A DNA stretch of 64,000 nucleotides from an uncultured Christensenellaceae bacterium (GTDB lineage: Bacteria > Bacillota > Clostridia > Christensenellales > Pumilibacteraceae). Shown piece after piece: positions 34,360 through 43,281 of this stretch. The notes below the pieces were generated by a model. That model made no database searches. It was not told the DNA's origin and saw nothing but the letters and a program-made list of their open reading frames with translations. Every line of letters begins with the position of its first letter. The stretch's first letter is position 1. The DNA is taken from contig CAJUPB010000001.1 of the NCBI GenBank assembly GCA_910588155.1, positions 209,766 to 273,765 of the forward strand, written 5' to 3'. A program made the position numbers and the translations under genes.

Positions 34360-35235
34360 TCACTCCGCATTTCTTATTTGTTCTTTGATTTTTTCCAATT
34401 CGTTTTTCATAGCCACGACACATTCCGTAAGCTCCGTATCGTTCGACTTGCTTCCCATAGTATTTATTTCACGGTTCATTTCCTGCGAAAGGAAATCCAT
34501 TTTTCTGCCTTGCGGCTCATCGGATTCCAAACAACGCAAGAACTGATTTATATGTGACGTAAGTCTCGATATTTCTTCGTTTATGTCCGCTTTGTCGGCA
34601 AAGAACGCGGTTTCGTTCAATAAACGGGTTTCGTCCACCTCGACGCCGTCCAAGATTTCTTTCATACGTGCTTTCAATTTTTCGCGGTATTCCTTGACCA
34701 CAATCGGGGCGCGCTTTACGACTTTTTCGAGATAGCCTATTATGTTTTCGGTAAGCATTTTCAAATCGGCTTTCACCGTCGCTCCTTCCGTCAGTCGCAT
34801 AGCGTCCAAATTTTTCACGGCTTCTTCCACGGCTTGTTTAGCCAAAGCTTTGACCTGCGCTTCGTCGTCCTCGCCTGCCGTGATTTTCAGAACGTCCGCG
34901 CTGCGCATCAATGCGGTAACCTGAAAATCGTCTTCGAGACAGTATTGAGTCCTCAAAAGTTTTGACGTTTTTATAAGTTCGCTTGCCAATGCGTAATCGA
35001 CGTCTATCCGTTTATCGGTTTCCGATTTATTCTCGTAATTCACGTATACGTCCACGCTTCCGCGACGGACGACGGCTTTCACTCCGTTGCGCAACGTTTC
35101 TTCCACGAAAGCAAGCGGTTTCGGCAATTTGCAGCCTATATCCAAGTATCTGTTATTTACCGCTTTCAGCTCTACCGTGAAAGTTCTGTCGCCTTTTACG
35201 GCAACGCCCTTGCCGTATCCCGTCATACTCTTCAT
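34360..35235 (-). CDS. yicC: YicC/YloC family endoribonuclease
   Basis: The 291-residue protein starts MKSMTGYGKG and has VELKAVNNRYLDIGCKLPKPL and RRGSVDVYVNY, hallmarks of the YicC family, recently shown to be endoribonucleases that act in RNA turnover. The C-terminal DUF1732 part contains the conserved FLRCLESDEPQGRKMDFLSQEMNREINTMGSKS stretch (shorter core GRKMDFLSQEMNREINT). ATG 35235 overlaps the upstream stop as ATGA. Confidence 0.94.
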   Translation of the reverse strand: MKSMTGYGKGVAVKGDRTFTVELKAVNNRYLDIGCKLPKPLAFVEETLRNGVKAVVRRGSVDVYVNYENKSETDKRIDVDYALASELIKTSKLLRTQYCLEDDFQVTALMRSADVLKITAGEDDEAQVKALAKQAVEEAVKNLDAMRLTEGATVKADLKMLTENIIGYLEKVVKRAPIVVKEYREKLKARMKEILDGVEVDETRLLNETAFFADKADINEEISRLTSHINQFLRCLESDEPQGRKMDFLSQEMNREINTMGSKSNDTELTECVVAMKNELEKIKEQIRNAE

Positions 35236-36209
35236 AAGCCGCACCTCTCAAAATACTTATACATCTCGTCGGATTCCGGTTTCACGACCGTTTCCATTCC
35301 GTCGATTCCGACAAGCAACACTTCGCCGTCGGTAATCACGCCTATTTCACTGACTTCTATTCCTGCCGCAATCAGTTTTTCGACAGGCTCCGCATCGTTT
35401 GCCGCAAAAAGCATACTTCCGCTGGAAATCAGTCTTGCCGGATTGATTTCGTACTTATTGCACAAGCGCTTCGTAAAATCGCTTACGGGAAAGGCTTTTT
35501 CGTACATCAACGCGCCTTTGCCGCAACCGAGACATACTTCCGCAACGGCGCCTATCACTCCGCCCTCGGTGATATCGTGCATTATGCTCACGAAAGGACT
35601 GTCGCGGAGAATTCTTCCTTCTTTTTCCACGGAAAGCTGTTTTCGATAAGTTTCGCACAGCGATTTCTCCGTTTGACTCAAACTCTCCTTGCCTCCGTCG
35701 ACGATTATCGTCGTCCCCTCCATTCCGAGAGTTTTTGTCACATAAAGTTTATCGCCGACTCTCAAAGAAGTCTTTTTCACGAGTCTTTCGGTTTTGCCTA
35801 TTGCCGTACCGCTGACGATTGGTCTTGTGACGCAATCGGAAAACTCGGTATGTCCTCCGATTATAGCTACGTTCGCACTTGCGGCTTTTGCGGACGCCGC
35901 CGCCATAATTTGCTCTATATCGCTTTCTGACGCATCGGGCGGCACTATTACGGTCAGCATAAGCGCAAAAGGCTCGCCGCCGCAAGCAACGATATCGTTG
36001 CAACAAACGGAAACCGCCAACTCGCCCAACTTATCGGCAGGCATAGCTGCGGTAATCGGGTCGGACGACAGCAACACAAATTCATTCGTCTTTACCGCCG
36101 CGCAATCCTCACCCTGCGCCGCCGAAAGAACGACTTCGCTACGGGAATACGACAGCTTATCCAAGACGTATTTTTGTAATTCTTCTGCCGACAATTTACC
36201 GAATCTCAT
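35232..36209 (-). CDS. AIR synthase-related (HypE-like) protein
   Basis: This 325-residue protein has the PurM/HypE fold: GKLSAEELQKYVLDKLSY, GEDCAAV, SSDPITAAMPADKLGELAVSV, CNDIVACGGEPFALMLTVI, IIGGHTEFSD and HDITEGGVIGAVAEV, where the ATP-binding and metal-binding residues of the family lie. It resembles HypE but no hydrogenase maturation genes are near, so I leave the reaction open. It leads the yicC operon from a promoter within the 3' end of ligA. The ATG lies only nine bases after the -10 box and has no Shine-Dalgarno. Confidence 0.85.
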   Translation of the reverse strand: MRFGKLSAEELQKYVLDKLSYSRSEVVLSAAQGEDCAAVKTNEFVLLSSDPITAAMPADKLGELAVSVCCNDIVACGGEPFALMLTVIVPPDASESDIEQIMAAASAKAASANVAIIGGHTEFSDCVTRPIVSGTAIGKTERLVKKTSLRVGDKLYVTKTLGMEGTTIIVDGGKESLSQTEKSLCETYRKQLSVEKEGRILRDSPFVSIMHDITEGGVIGAVAEVCLGCGKGALMYEKAFPVSDFTKRLCNKYEINPARLISSGSMLFAANDAEPVEKLIAAGIEVSEIGVITDGEVLLVGIDGMETVVKPESDEMYKYFERCGL

Positions 36210-36218
36210 ACACTTTTA

Positions 36219-36247
36219 ATTATATCATATTCGCAAATATATTTCAA
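36219..36247 (-). promoter_or_regulatory. Promoter of the yicC-to-spoVM operon
   Basis: TTGAAA (36247-36242), 17-nt spacer, TATAAT (36224-36219) on the minus strand. Its -35 box overlaps the ligA stop codon, and it predicts a leader of only two or three bases. Confidence 0.7.
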
Positions 36248-38178
36248 CTGTTTATCAGGCTTTTAAACTCATTATCGTCGATTATTTTCACGCCGAGTTT
36301 GCGTGCTTTTTCCAATTTGGAACCTGCGTCTTCTCCCGCGATAACCAAATCGGTATCTTGTGTCACTGCCGATTGCACTTTTCCGCCGCGCTCTTCTATT
36401 ATCTTCGCGGCGGCATCTCTCGGCATAGAAATTTTGCCCGTCAGCACAACTTTCAGACCGTCGAAAACGCCGCCGACGTTTCTCTCCTCGAATCGAGGAT
36501 TGATACCCAAGTTTTTAAAACGTTCGACGATTTCTCCGTGTTTTTCAAAGAATGCGACTATGCTTCCCGCAACTATTTCCCCGACTTCGTCGATTTCCAA
36601 AAGACTCTGCGCATCGGCGGCGGCAAGAGCGTCTATACTCTTAAAGCTTTCCGCCAAATCTTCGGCGGTTTTTCGTCCCACATTCGGTATTCCCAACGCA
36701 TTGATAAAGTTGCCGAGCTTGACTTGTTTGCTGTTTTCGACCGAAGCGAGAAAATTGGAAATCTTTTTTTCCTTGAAGCCGTCTATTTTAGACAGTCCTT
36801 CTTCGTCCAAAAAATACAAATCGGTTACGGAACGAACGCCCAACGTGTCGTAAAGTCTTTCTATCGTCTTGTCACTGACGCCGTCGATATCCATACAGCC
36901 CTTTGAACAGAAATGTTCTATCCTTCCGCAAACCTGCGGCTTACAGCCGTATTCGTTGGGACAAAATATATGCGCTCCGTTTTCGTACAGTTCCGCACCG
37001 CACGCGGGACAGGTTTCGGGAACGGGAACGTCTTTTCCGTCGAGTTCTTCCGCGATACCGAGTATTTCCGGAATCACGTCGTTGCTGCGCCTGATAAACA
37101 CCGTTGCTCCGATTTTTATGCCTTTTCTGCGAATGTCGCCGTAATTGTTCAACGTGGCTTTTTGTATTGTGGCACCGCAAAGTTCCACCGGTTCGAGTTT
37201 CCCCAGCGGAGTCAGTTTTCCCGTTCTGCCCACCTGCCAAACAACGTCTTTCAATTTCGTGACCGCTTCTTCCGCCTCGAATTTGTAAGCCATTGCCCAG
37301 CGCGGGAACTTATCCGTATAACCGAGTTTGTCCCTCAAAGCAAAGTCGTTTACTTTTACCACCATACCGTCTATAAGAAAATCCAGTCGGTTCTTGTCGA
37401 CGGCGTTTATCTTATCGATTATTTCCGACATATTCTCGGAACAGAAAAGCATTTCGGTTTTAAAGCGGTTTGCCCGTAAAAACTCGATACACTCGGATTG
37501 CGAGGACAGCAGTTTTCCGTCGCCTCCGCGCTTATAATTCACGTTATAAAAAATTATGTCCAATTTGCGCTGTGCGGTAACTTTCGGGTCGAGATTTCTT
37601 ATTGCTCCCGCCACGCCGTTGCGTGCATTTTTCAGCGGTTCTTTTGCCGTTTTATTGTACTCTCTCAATGCGCTCAAACGCATTATTCCCTCGCCCTGTA
37701 CCTCTAAAACGCCTTTAAACGGTATTTCCAGAGGTATAGACTTGACCGTGGATACTTGCGCGGTTACATCTTCGCCTACCGTACCGTTTCCGCGAGTTGA
37801 CGCGCAACGAAAAAAACCGTCCTCGTAAGTGAGGCACAGAGTCAGTCCGTCCAGCTTGTATTCCAACGTGTATTCGACTTCTCTTTCCGCCGCTTTTTTG
37901 ATTTTTTCGTCCCACGCGGAAAGCTCTTCGAAGCTGTTTCTTTTGTCCAAACTGTACAGCTTATGCAAATGCTTGTGCTCGGCAAATTCTCTGACCGGTT
38001 CGCCGCCGATGCGTCTGGTCGGAGACGACGGTAAAACGATGTTTTCCGCTTTTTCCAAAGCCGCCAATTCGTCGTATAATTTATCGTACTGTCCGTCGGA
38101 AATCAACGGGTTGTCGAGAACGTAATAATGATAAGCATATCTGTTAAGCTGCTCGACGAGTTCTTCCATTCTTGACAT
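36244..38178 (-). CDS. ligA: NAD-dependent DNA ligase
   Basis: LigA seals nicks during replication and repair. The 644-residue protein has the adenylated lysine in EYKLDGLTL (K108), the OB fold with FIRRSNDVIPEI, a four-cysteine zinc finger (CPACGAEL ... CPNEYGC ... CGR), helix-hairpin-helix repeats with GIPNVGRKTAEDLA, and a C-terminal BRCT domain (FDGLKVVLTGKISMPRDA). The ATG at 38178 has GGGAG nine bases before it; the frame extends to 38280 but that part is not ligase-like. It follows pcrA. Confidence 0.97.
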   Translation of the reverse strand: MSRMEELVEQLNRYAYHYYVLDNPLISDGQYDKLYDELAALEKAENIVLPSSPTRRIGGEPVREFAEHKHLHKLYSLDKRNSFEELSAWDEKIKKAAEREVEYTLEYKLDGLTLCLTYEDGFFRCASTRGNGTVGEDVTAQVSTVKSIPLEIPFKGVLEVQGEGIMRLSALREYNKTAKEPLKNARNGVAGAIRNLDPKVTAQRKLDIIFYNVNYKRGGDGKLLSSQSECIEFLRANRFKTEMLFCSENMSEIIDKINAVDKNRLDFLIDGMVVKVNDFALRDKLGYTDKFPRWAMAYKFEAEEAVTKLKDVVWQVGRTGKLTPLGKLEPVELCGATIQKATLNNYGDIRRKGIKIGATVFIRRSNDVIPEILGIAEELDGKDVPVPETCPACGAELYENGAHIFCPNEYGCKPQVCGRIEHFCSKGCMDIDGVSDKTIERLYDTLGVRSVTDLYFLDEEGLSKIDGFKEKKISNFLASVENSKQVKLGNFINALGIPNVGRKTAEDLAESFKSIDALAAADAQSLLEIDEVGEIVAGSIVAFFEKHGEIVERFKNLGINPRFEERNVGGVFDGLKVVLTGKISMPRDAAAKIIEERGGKVQSAVTQDTDLVIAGEDAGSKLEKARKLGVKIIDDNEFKSLINS

Positions 38179-38197
38179 TTTCGATATCTCCCGAAAC

Positions 38198-40456
38198 TTA
38201 ATTTCCGTCGATGATTTCCAACGGCGCATATTGAAGCGACAGCAACATTTTGCCGAACTTCTCAAATTCGATTTCCGCATATACTCCGCCGACTTCGTTT
38301 GCCAGCGAAATTATTTTTCCTTTTCCGAATTTCTTATGGTTCACCGTCGTTCCTATATCGAAACCGCTCTGTTCTTTCACTTGTTTCGGCGCGGTCTGCT
38401 CCGTTCTGTACACGGGCGCTGACGGGCGCATACCGTATCCCGAATCTCCGTAAGAATATCCTTCGCGTTCATACGACGCCGCACGTTCTCTCGCAAGCGC
38501 GGCAGAAGGCTGGGAATTGCCCACACGAAGTCCGGCTTCTTTCAAAAACCGACTCGGCACCGTGAATTTTCGTTCGCTGTACATAAAGCGTGTTGCCGCC
38601 CAAGTCAAGTGCAACTTTTGCATAGCTCTGGTGGTGGCGACATACATCAGGCGTCGTTCCTCTTCCAACTCGTCGGCCGTGTCCATAGAGCGCGTCAACG
38701 GCATAATGCCCTCTTCGCAACCGACGACGAAAACCACCTTGAACTCCAAGCCTTTGACGCTGTGTACGGTCGCAAGCGCAACGCAATCGTCGTCCCCGTC
38801 CATTCCGTCCAAATCGCTGTAAAGCGTTATCATCTGCAAATAGTCTTCCAAAGTCGCATCCGGATTCGACGATTCGTATTGCTTCACAGACTCCGCAAAA
38901 TACGATATATTCAGCTTTCTGTTTATGTTTTCTTCTGTTTCGTCCGAAAAAACCGCATTCAAATCGAGAAGTTTCACCAACAGTTCCACAAGCTCGTGCG
39001 GCTTGGAATCGCCCGCACGTTCCGACAGGCAAGCCAAAACGTTTTTAAACGGTATTACTTTTTTTTGAAGCGACGCAGGCAAATCCGCATTTTCGGAAAT
39101 TGTCATAACAGTCGTAAACAGCGACTGTCCCATTACGTCGGAATAATTTATAAGCTGCCCCACGGCGCCCGCACCTATGCCGCGCTTCGGAAAATTTATA
39201 ACTCGAAGCAGAGCTTCGGTATCGTTGCCGTTCACGCAAAGACGCAAATACGCCAACAAATCTTTGATTTCTTTGCGCTCGAAAAATTTAAAACCGCCGT
39301 ACACCTTATGCGGTATATTGTAAGCGAGAAATTTTTCTTCGAACGTTCTCGACAAAGCGTTTAAGCGCATAAGCACGGCTATGTCGGAATATGAGTAATC
39401 GCCGTAATCAACAAGTTTTTTTATGACATCCGCAACGTACTCCGCCTCGTTTGTTTCGTTTCTCGCACAAAACGCCGTGACCTGCTCTCCGCTTTCGTTT
39501 TTCGTCCAAAGCGTCTTGTCGAGACGCTGTTCGTTGTGACATATCACGGAATTGGCAAGGTCGAGAATATTTTTCGTGCTTCGGTAATTTCTTTCGAGCT
39601 TGAAAACTTTACAATCGAAATCCTTTTCGAAATCTATGATATTTCCTATGTTTGCGCCGCGCCATCCGTAAATACATTGGTCCTCGTCACCGACTACAAA
39701 AACGTTACCGCTGTCGCCCGCCAATATTTTGACGAGCTTATACTGGACGATATTGGTGTCTTGAAACTCGTCCACGTGAATATACTTGAATTTTCTGCGA
39801 TAATATTCCAGAGTCTCGGAATCGGTTTTTAAAAGTTCGTATGTCTTTACTAGCAAATCGTCGAAATCGAGCGCGTTATTTTTTTTCAGTTCTTTTTCGT
39901 ACCTTTCGAAAATTTCCTGCAAAGCCTCGGCGTTTTCGTCGTAATCGCTTATGCCGAAATAAGTTTCCGCCGACAGAGCTTCGTTTTTGGCGTCGGAAAT
40001 TACATACGAGGATTTCTTCCGCAATTTGTCAAGTTCTTTCGCATCCGAACCGTACAACGAATTGTTCTTGTCTTCCGAAAGTTCTTTGACAATTCTTTTC
40101 AAAACGTTTTCTTTTTCCTGCTCGCCGTAAATGGAAAAATTGCCGGTATATCCGATACGGTCGATAAAACGGCGAAGTATACGAACGCACATAGAGTGAA
40201 AAGTCGATACCCAAAGTCCGTCGGCTTCGGGTATCATTCTTTCCAAACGCTCTTTCATTTCGTTCGCCGCTTTATTCGTAAAAGTTATTGCCAAGATGTT
40301 ATAGGGTTTTACGCCCTTTTCTATCAGATATGCTATTCTATGCGTGAGCATTCGCGTTTTACCGCTGCCCGCGCCCGCAGTCACAAGCACCGCGCGTTGT
40401 TCGCAAGAAGCGGCTTCCACCTGCTGCTCGTTCAGAGTACTCAAATCGAGACTCAT
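38198..40456 (-). CDS. pcrA: ATP-dependent DNA helicase PcrA (UvrD family)
   Basis: The 752-residue superfamily 1 helicase has Walker A VTAGAGSGKTRML, motif Ia ITFTNKAANEMKER, motif II HVDEFQDTN, motif III VVGDEDQCIYGWRGA, motif IV FKLERNYRS and motif VI RRLMYVATTRAM. The C-terminus has the Tudor-like GTTVNHKKFGKGKIIS region that binds RNA polymerase in PcrA. ATG 40456 overlaps the yerC stop (ATGA) and has GAGG upstream. It acts in repair and removal of stalled complexes. Confidence 0.97.
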   Translation of the reverse strand: MSLDLSTLNEQQVEAASCEQRAVLVTAGAGSGKTRMLTHRIAYLIEKGVKPYNILAITFTNKAANEMKERLERMIPEADGLWVSTFHSMCVRILRRFIDRIGYTGNFSIYGEQEKENVLKRIVKELSEDKNNSLYGSDAKELDKLRKKSSYVISDAKNEALSAETYFGISDYDENAEALQEIFERYEKELKKNNALDFDDLLVKTYELLKTDSETLEYYRRKFKYIHVDEFQDTNIVQYKLVKILAGDSGNVFVVGDEDQCIYGWRGANIGNIIDFEKDFDCKVFKLERNYRSTKNILDLANSVICHNEQRLDKTLWTKNESGEQVTAFCARNETNEAEYVADVIKKLVDYGDYSYSDIAVLMRLNALSRTFEEKFLAYNIPHKVYGGFKFFERKEIKDLLAYLRLCVNGNDTEALLRVINFPKRGIGAGAVGQLINYSDVMGQSLFTTVMTISENADLPASLQKKVIPFKNVLACLSERAGDSKPHELVELLVKLLDLNAVFSDETEENINRKLNISYFAESVKQYESSNPDATLEDYLQMITLYSDLDGMDGDDDCVALATVHSVKGLEFKVVFVVGCEEGIMPLTRSMDTADELEEERRLMYVATTRAMQKLHLTWAATRFMYSERKFTVPSRFLKEAGLRVGNSQPSAALARERAASYEREGYSYGDSGYGMRPSAPVYRTEQTAPKQVKEQSGFDIGTTVNHKKFGKGKIISLANEVGGVYAEIEFEKFGKMLLSLQYAPLEIIDGN

Positions 40457-40743
40457 TTTTTCTTCATCCTCGACAGAATGACGCTGTATCCGTCCGCACC
40501 GTAGCCGAGGCATTTGTTTATGCGGCTGATTGTAGCAGTGCTGGCACCCGTCTTATCGCTTATATCCTGATACGTATAACCGTCGCTCAACATTTTGGCC
40601 ACGGTAAAGCGATGCGCCAACGATTGCAATTCGGTTATGGTACACAAATCTTCGAAAAAGTTGTAAAACTCTTCTTTGGTCTCAATGCACGATACCGCCT
40701 CGTAAAGAGTGTCGATATCCTCGGACTGTAATTTCTGATTCAT
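40453..40743 (-). CDS. yerC: YerC/YecD family TrpR-related protein
   Basis: The 96-residue all-helical protein has a TrpR-like fold, with LCTITELQSLAHRFTVAKML and a helix-turn-helix YQDISDKTGASTATISRINKCL. The same gene precedes pcrA in Bacillus. Tryptophan binding is not established for this family. GTGGAG lies eight bases before the ATG. Confidence 0.93.
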   Translation of the reverse strand: MNQKLQSEDIDTLYEAVSCIETKEEFYNFFEDLCTITELQSLAHRFTVAKMLSDGYTYQDISDKTGASTATISRINKCLGYGADGYSVILSRMKKK

Positions 40744-40773
40744 ATAAATATCTCCACTTTGTTGTCGGAAGAT

Positions 40774-40802
40774 ATTTTATCACATTAAAGTCAAAAAGTC
40801 AA
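40774..40802 (-). promoter_or_regulatory. Promoter of yerC-pcrA-ligA
   Basis: TTGACT (40802-40797), 17-nt spacer, TAAAAT (40779-40774) on the minus strand. The -35 box overlaps the end of the upstream hypothetical gene. Confidence 0.7.
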
Positions 40803-41215
40803 CAGCTTTTACCCAATCTTTCCTGATAATATCTTTCTTTTAACTCTATAAATTTTTTGGAAAGTTCGAGAATATATCTTTGCCGACCTCCGTCGTCCAA
40901 CTCTTCGTAGTGAGATTTGTCCATAAGTCTGCCTATCGGATTCATCACGTCTTCGTCGCTGTCGAGAATTTCGCAAACACGCTTATACATTTGTTCGTCA
41001 CGCCCCGCGGCATCCACGTTCACCACACTGTTCATATCGCGGCTCAATTTTGCCCGTTGCAATTCGCTGACGCGCTGTCTGACGGAATCGGTTTCGCCTG
41101 CCGTCTGCAAAAGCTGCTCTCTCTCTTTTTGGAGCTGTTCCCAATATCCGAGTTTCAACCTCTGTTTTGCAAGCAACGCCCTTTTTTTCAATTCGCCGCA
41201 AACTTTGTTTTCCAT
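40799..41215 (-). CDS. Hypothetical helical protein
   Basis: I do not recognise this 138-residue protein. It is highly charged and mostly helical, with a likely coiled coil over about residues 5-60 (KKRALLAKQRLKLGYWEQLQ and following) and a short conserved-looking C-terminal block, RQRYILELSKKFIELKERYY. It has no membrane segment and three cysteines at scattered positions. GGAG precedes the ATG by eight bases. It lies between the rpsU terminator and the yerC promoter, so it is probably transcribed alone or by readthrough. Confidence 0.7.
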   Translation of the reverse strand: MENKVCGELKKRALLAKQRLKLGYWEQLQKEREQLLQTAGETDSVRQRVSELQRAKLSRDMNSVVNVDAAGRDEQMYKRVCEILDSDEDVMNPIGRLMDKSHYEELDDGGRQRYILELSKKFIELKERYYQERLGKSC

Positions 41216-41358
41216 AATGCACTCTCCTTTGGTTTATTGCAAGACAATTATAACAAACTGTCCGAGAAAAAGGAGTACAACTACAAAAATAGCAAAAAAC
41301 AACGCAAATTCGACATTTACTGCGGAATATATTTTTCCGAAAGACTCTAAACAAATGA

Positions 41359-41386
41359 AAAACGGTCGACTTGAATCGACCGTTTT
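41359..41386 (-). terminator. Terminator of rpsU
   Basis: AAACGGTCGA and TCGACCGTTT form a perfect 10-bp stem with a 6-nt loop, ending CGTTTTTCATTT on the minus strand, 9 bp past the rpsU stop. Confidence 0.9.
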
Positions 41387-41395
41387 GCCTATCTT

Positions 41396-41575
41396 TTAAT
41401 TCTTGTTACCGCGCTTACGAGCCGCTTCGGCTTTCTTTTTTCTGCGAACCGAAGGTTTTTCGTAATGCTCTTTACGCCTCATATCGCCCATAATATTGTC
41501 TTTCTGACACTTACGTTTAAAACGTTTGAGCGCGCTGTCCAAGGACTCGTTTTCGCCTACCTTGACGCTGGACAT
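41396..41575 (-). CDS. rpsU: 30S ribosomal protein S21
   Basis: A 59-codon frame encodes [20 protein letters not shown], then [20 protein letters not shown] and a basic tail, [19 protein letters not shown]. This is the small ribosomal protein S21, which sits near the anti-Shine-Dalgarno end of 16S rRNA. AAGGTGGT lies upstream of the ATG. The gene has a consensus promoter and its own terminator, so it is expressed as a single gene. Confidence 0.97.
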   Translation of the reverse strand: MSSVKVGENESLDSALKRFKRKCQKDNIMGDMRRKEHYEKPSVRRKKKAEAARKRGNKN

Positions 41576-41623
41576 CGAAGTAACACCACCTTTGTTCTTG
41601 AAGAACCTTTAATCAACGAACGT

Positions 41624-41652
41624 ATTATACATAAAAAGCAACTTCGTGTCAA
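41624..41652 (-). promoter_or_regulatory. Consensus promoter of rpsU
   Basis: A perfect TTGACA (41652-41647), 17-nt spacer, TATAAT (41629-41624) on the minus strand. The roughly 45-nt leader contains a small palindrome, GTTCTTGAAGAAC (41594-41606), which could form a hairpin. Confidence 0.9.
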
Positions 41653-41661
41653 CCGTTTGAA

Positions 41662-41673
41662 TGCGTATACGCA
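41662..41673. repeat. 12-bp perfect inverted repeat upstream of the rpsU promoter
   Basis: TGCGTATACGCA, a perfect palindrome, lies nine bases upstream of the rpsU -35 box and 17 bp after the end of the HIT gene. It could be an operator or chance. Confidence 0.4.
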
Positions 41674-41690
41674 CAATTTATCTCATTTAC

Positions 41691-42032
41691 TTACAAATGC
41701 GGAAAATCCATTTTCTGTCCCGTCAAAATGTGAACGTGCAAATGAAAAACCGTTTGCCCCGCATCGTCGCCTTGATTGATTATCAATCTGTAACCGTTTT
41801 CGAGCCCCAGCAAGTCGGAAAGCTCGGGAATTTTCTTCAAACACTTGCCCAGATTTTCGGTATCGCTCGACGTCATTTCGGACAATAGTTTGAAATGTCG
41901 TTTCGGAATCATCAGAAAATGCCGCTCCGCTTTCGGGTCGATATCCTTTATGATAAACATCAAATCGTCTTCATAGACCTTTTCCGACGGAATCTCGCCG
42001 TCGCGTATCTTGCAAAATACACAATTACTCAT
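41691..42032 (-). CDS. HIT family nucleotide-binding protein
   Basis: The 113-residue histidine-triad protein has the motif HLHVHILTG (HxHxH) and the N-terminal CVFCKIRDGEIPSEKVYEDD typical of HinT, whose members hydrolyse AMP from lysine or other groups. It overlaps the end of mtaB by eight bases, so it is cotranscribed. Confidence 0.95.
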   Translation of the reverse strand: MSNCVFCKIRDGEIPSEKVYEDDLMFIIKDIDPKAERHFLMIPKRHFKLLSEMTSSDTENLGKCLKKIPELSDLLGLENGYRLIINQGDDAGQTVFHLHVHILTGQKMDFPHL

Positions 42033-43281
42033 ATGCTTTTACTCCTTCCTTATATATTTCTCCGAGTTTGAGATTTACTATTTCTTTTTCTTTTTGGCAA
42101 TCGCAATACACTTTTATGTAGTTGGACGTATACCCGACCGACTCTCCGTCCTCGATATTTTCCAGATAAACGGGATACACTTTACTCTTCCTCTGCTCCA
42201 TAAACTGCTTTTCGGACTTTGCAATCAATGCCGATATTTCTGCCGCCCGACCTTCTTTGACGGAATTTTCTATTTGCGGAAGTTTTGCCGCCGGCGTTCC
42301 TTCTCGCTTGCTGTAAACAAAAACGTGTCCTCCGCTGAACGCCGCTTTCTTGACAAATTCGACAGTTTCTTTATGGTTTTCCTCCGTTTCTGCGGGAAAA
42401 CCGCATATTATGTCTGTCGTAATACCGGCATCAGGGAAATACTTCCTTATCAAATCAATCTTTTGCAAAAACGTTTTGCAATCATATTTGCGATTCATTG
42501 CTTTCAAAACAGCATCGCTTCCGCTTTGCAACGAAAGGTGGAAATGGTCGCAAAAGTCGGCTCTTTTCATAGCCGCAAGCAAACCCTCGTCAATCGCCGC
42601 ACACTCCAAAGAACCGAAACGCTTGCGAACATTCACTTCCGATAATTTATTTACAAGGTCGGTAAGAGTAATTCCTATATCTTTGCCGTATGCGGAAATA
42701 TTTATTCCCGTAACAACCAATTCCTTCGTGTACTCCGCTTGAATTTTCGCCTCCGACAGCACGGAATCCAAAGCCCTGGAACGGCTTCGTCCGCGCAGAT
42801 GCGGAATAATACAATACGAGCAGAAATTATTGCAGCCGTCCTGCACTTTCAACAGCCCCCTCGTCTTCGACGGAAACGGAATCGGCTCGTCCTCATACTC
42901 GTCGGGAAGTCTCGCCATCAAACACGGCGGTTCGTTCAACGGTGATATGCCTGACATAATATTATCCAGCATTCCGCATTTGGAGGCAACTCCGCTTATA
43001 AGTCGAATATTCGGCTTTCCCGCAAACTGCATAAAGTCGTTTTGACTGCTGCACCCCATTATATACACCAAAGCATCGGGGTTGTATTTCAGAACGCGCG
43101 ACACTGCCTGCCGCGATTTTTTATCGGCTTCCGCAGTTACCGAACAGGTATTTATTATGTATGCATCGGCGTATTCGAGTTTGTCCGAGACTTCGAACCC
43201 GTTGTCCGCAAGTTTTCGCATCATCGAACAACTTTCGTATTTATTTACTTTGCACCCGAGAGTAAAAACCACAAACTTCAT
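42025..43281 (-). CDS. mtaB: tRNA (t6A37) methylthiotransferase MtaB
   Basis: MtaB converts t6A37 to ms2t6A in tRNA. The 418-residue protein starts with the UPF0004 domain (TLGCKVNKYESCSM, with cysteines for the auxiliary cluster, then NTCSVT and MGCSSQND), continues with the radical SAM motif CNNFCSYCIIP followed by RGRSRSR, and ends with a TRAM domain (about 350-415). The KVNKYE sequence distinguishes MtaB from MiaB. Confidence 0.96.
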   Translation of the reverse strand: MKFVVFTLGCKVNKYESCSMMRKLADNGFEVSDKLEYADAYIINTCSVTAEADKKSRQAVSRVLKYNPDALVYIMGCSSQNDFMQFAGKPNIRLISGVASKCGMLDNIMSGISPLNEPPCLMARLPDEYEDEPIPFPSKTRGLLKVQDGCNNFCSYCIIPHLRGRSRSRALDSVLSEAKIQAEYTKELVVTGINISAYGKDIGITLTDLVNKLSEVNVRKRFGSLECAAIDEGLLAAMKRADFCDHFHLSLQSGSDAVLKAMNRKYDCKTFLQKIDLIRKYFPDAGITTDIICGFPAETEENHKETVEFVKKAAFSGGHVFVYSKREGTPAAKLPQIENSVKEGRAAEISALIAKSEKQFMEQRKSKVYPVYLENIEDGESVGYTSNYIKVYCDCQKEKEIVNLKLGEIYKEGVKAYE

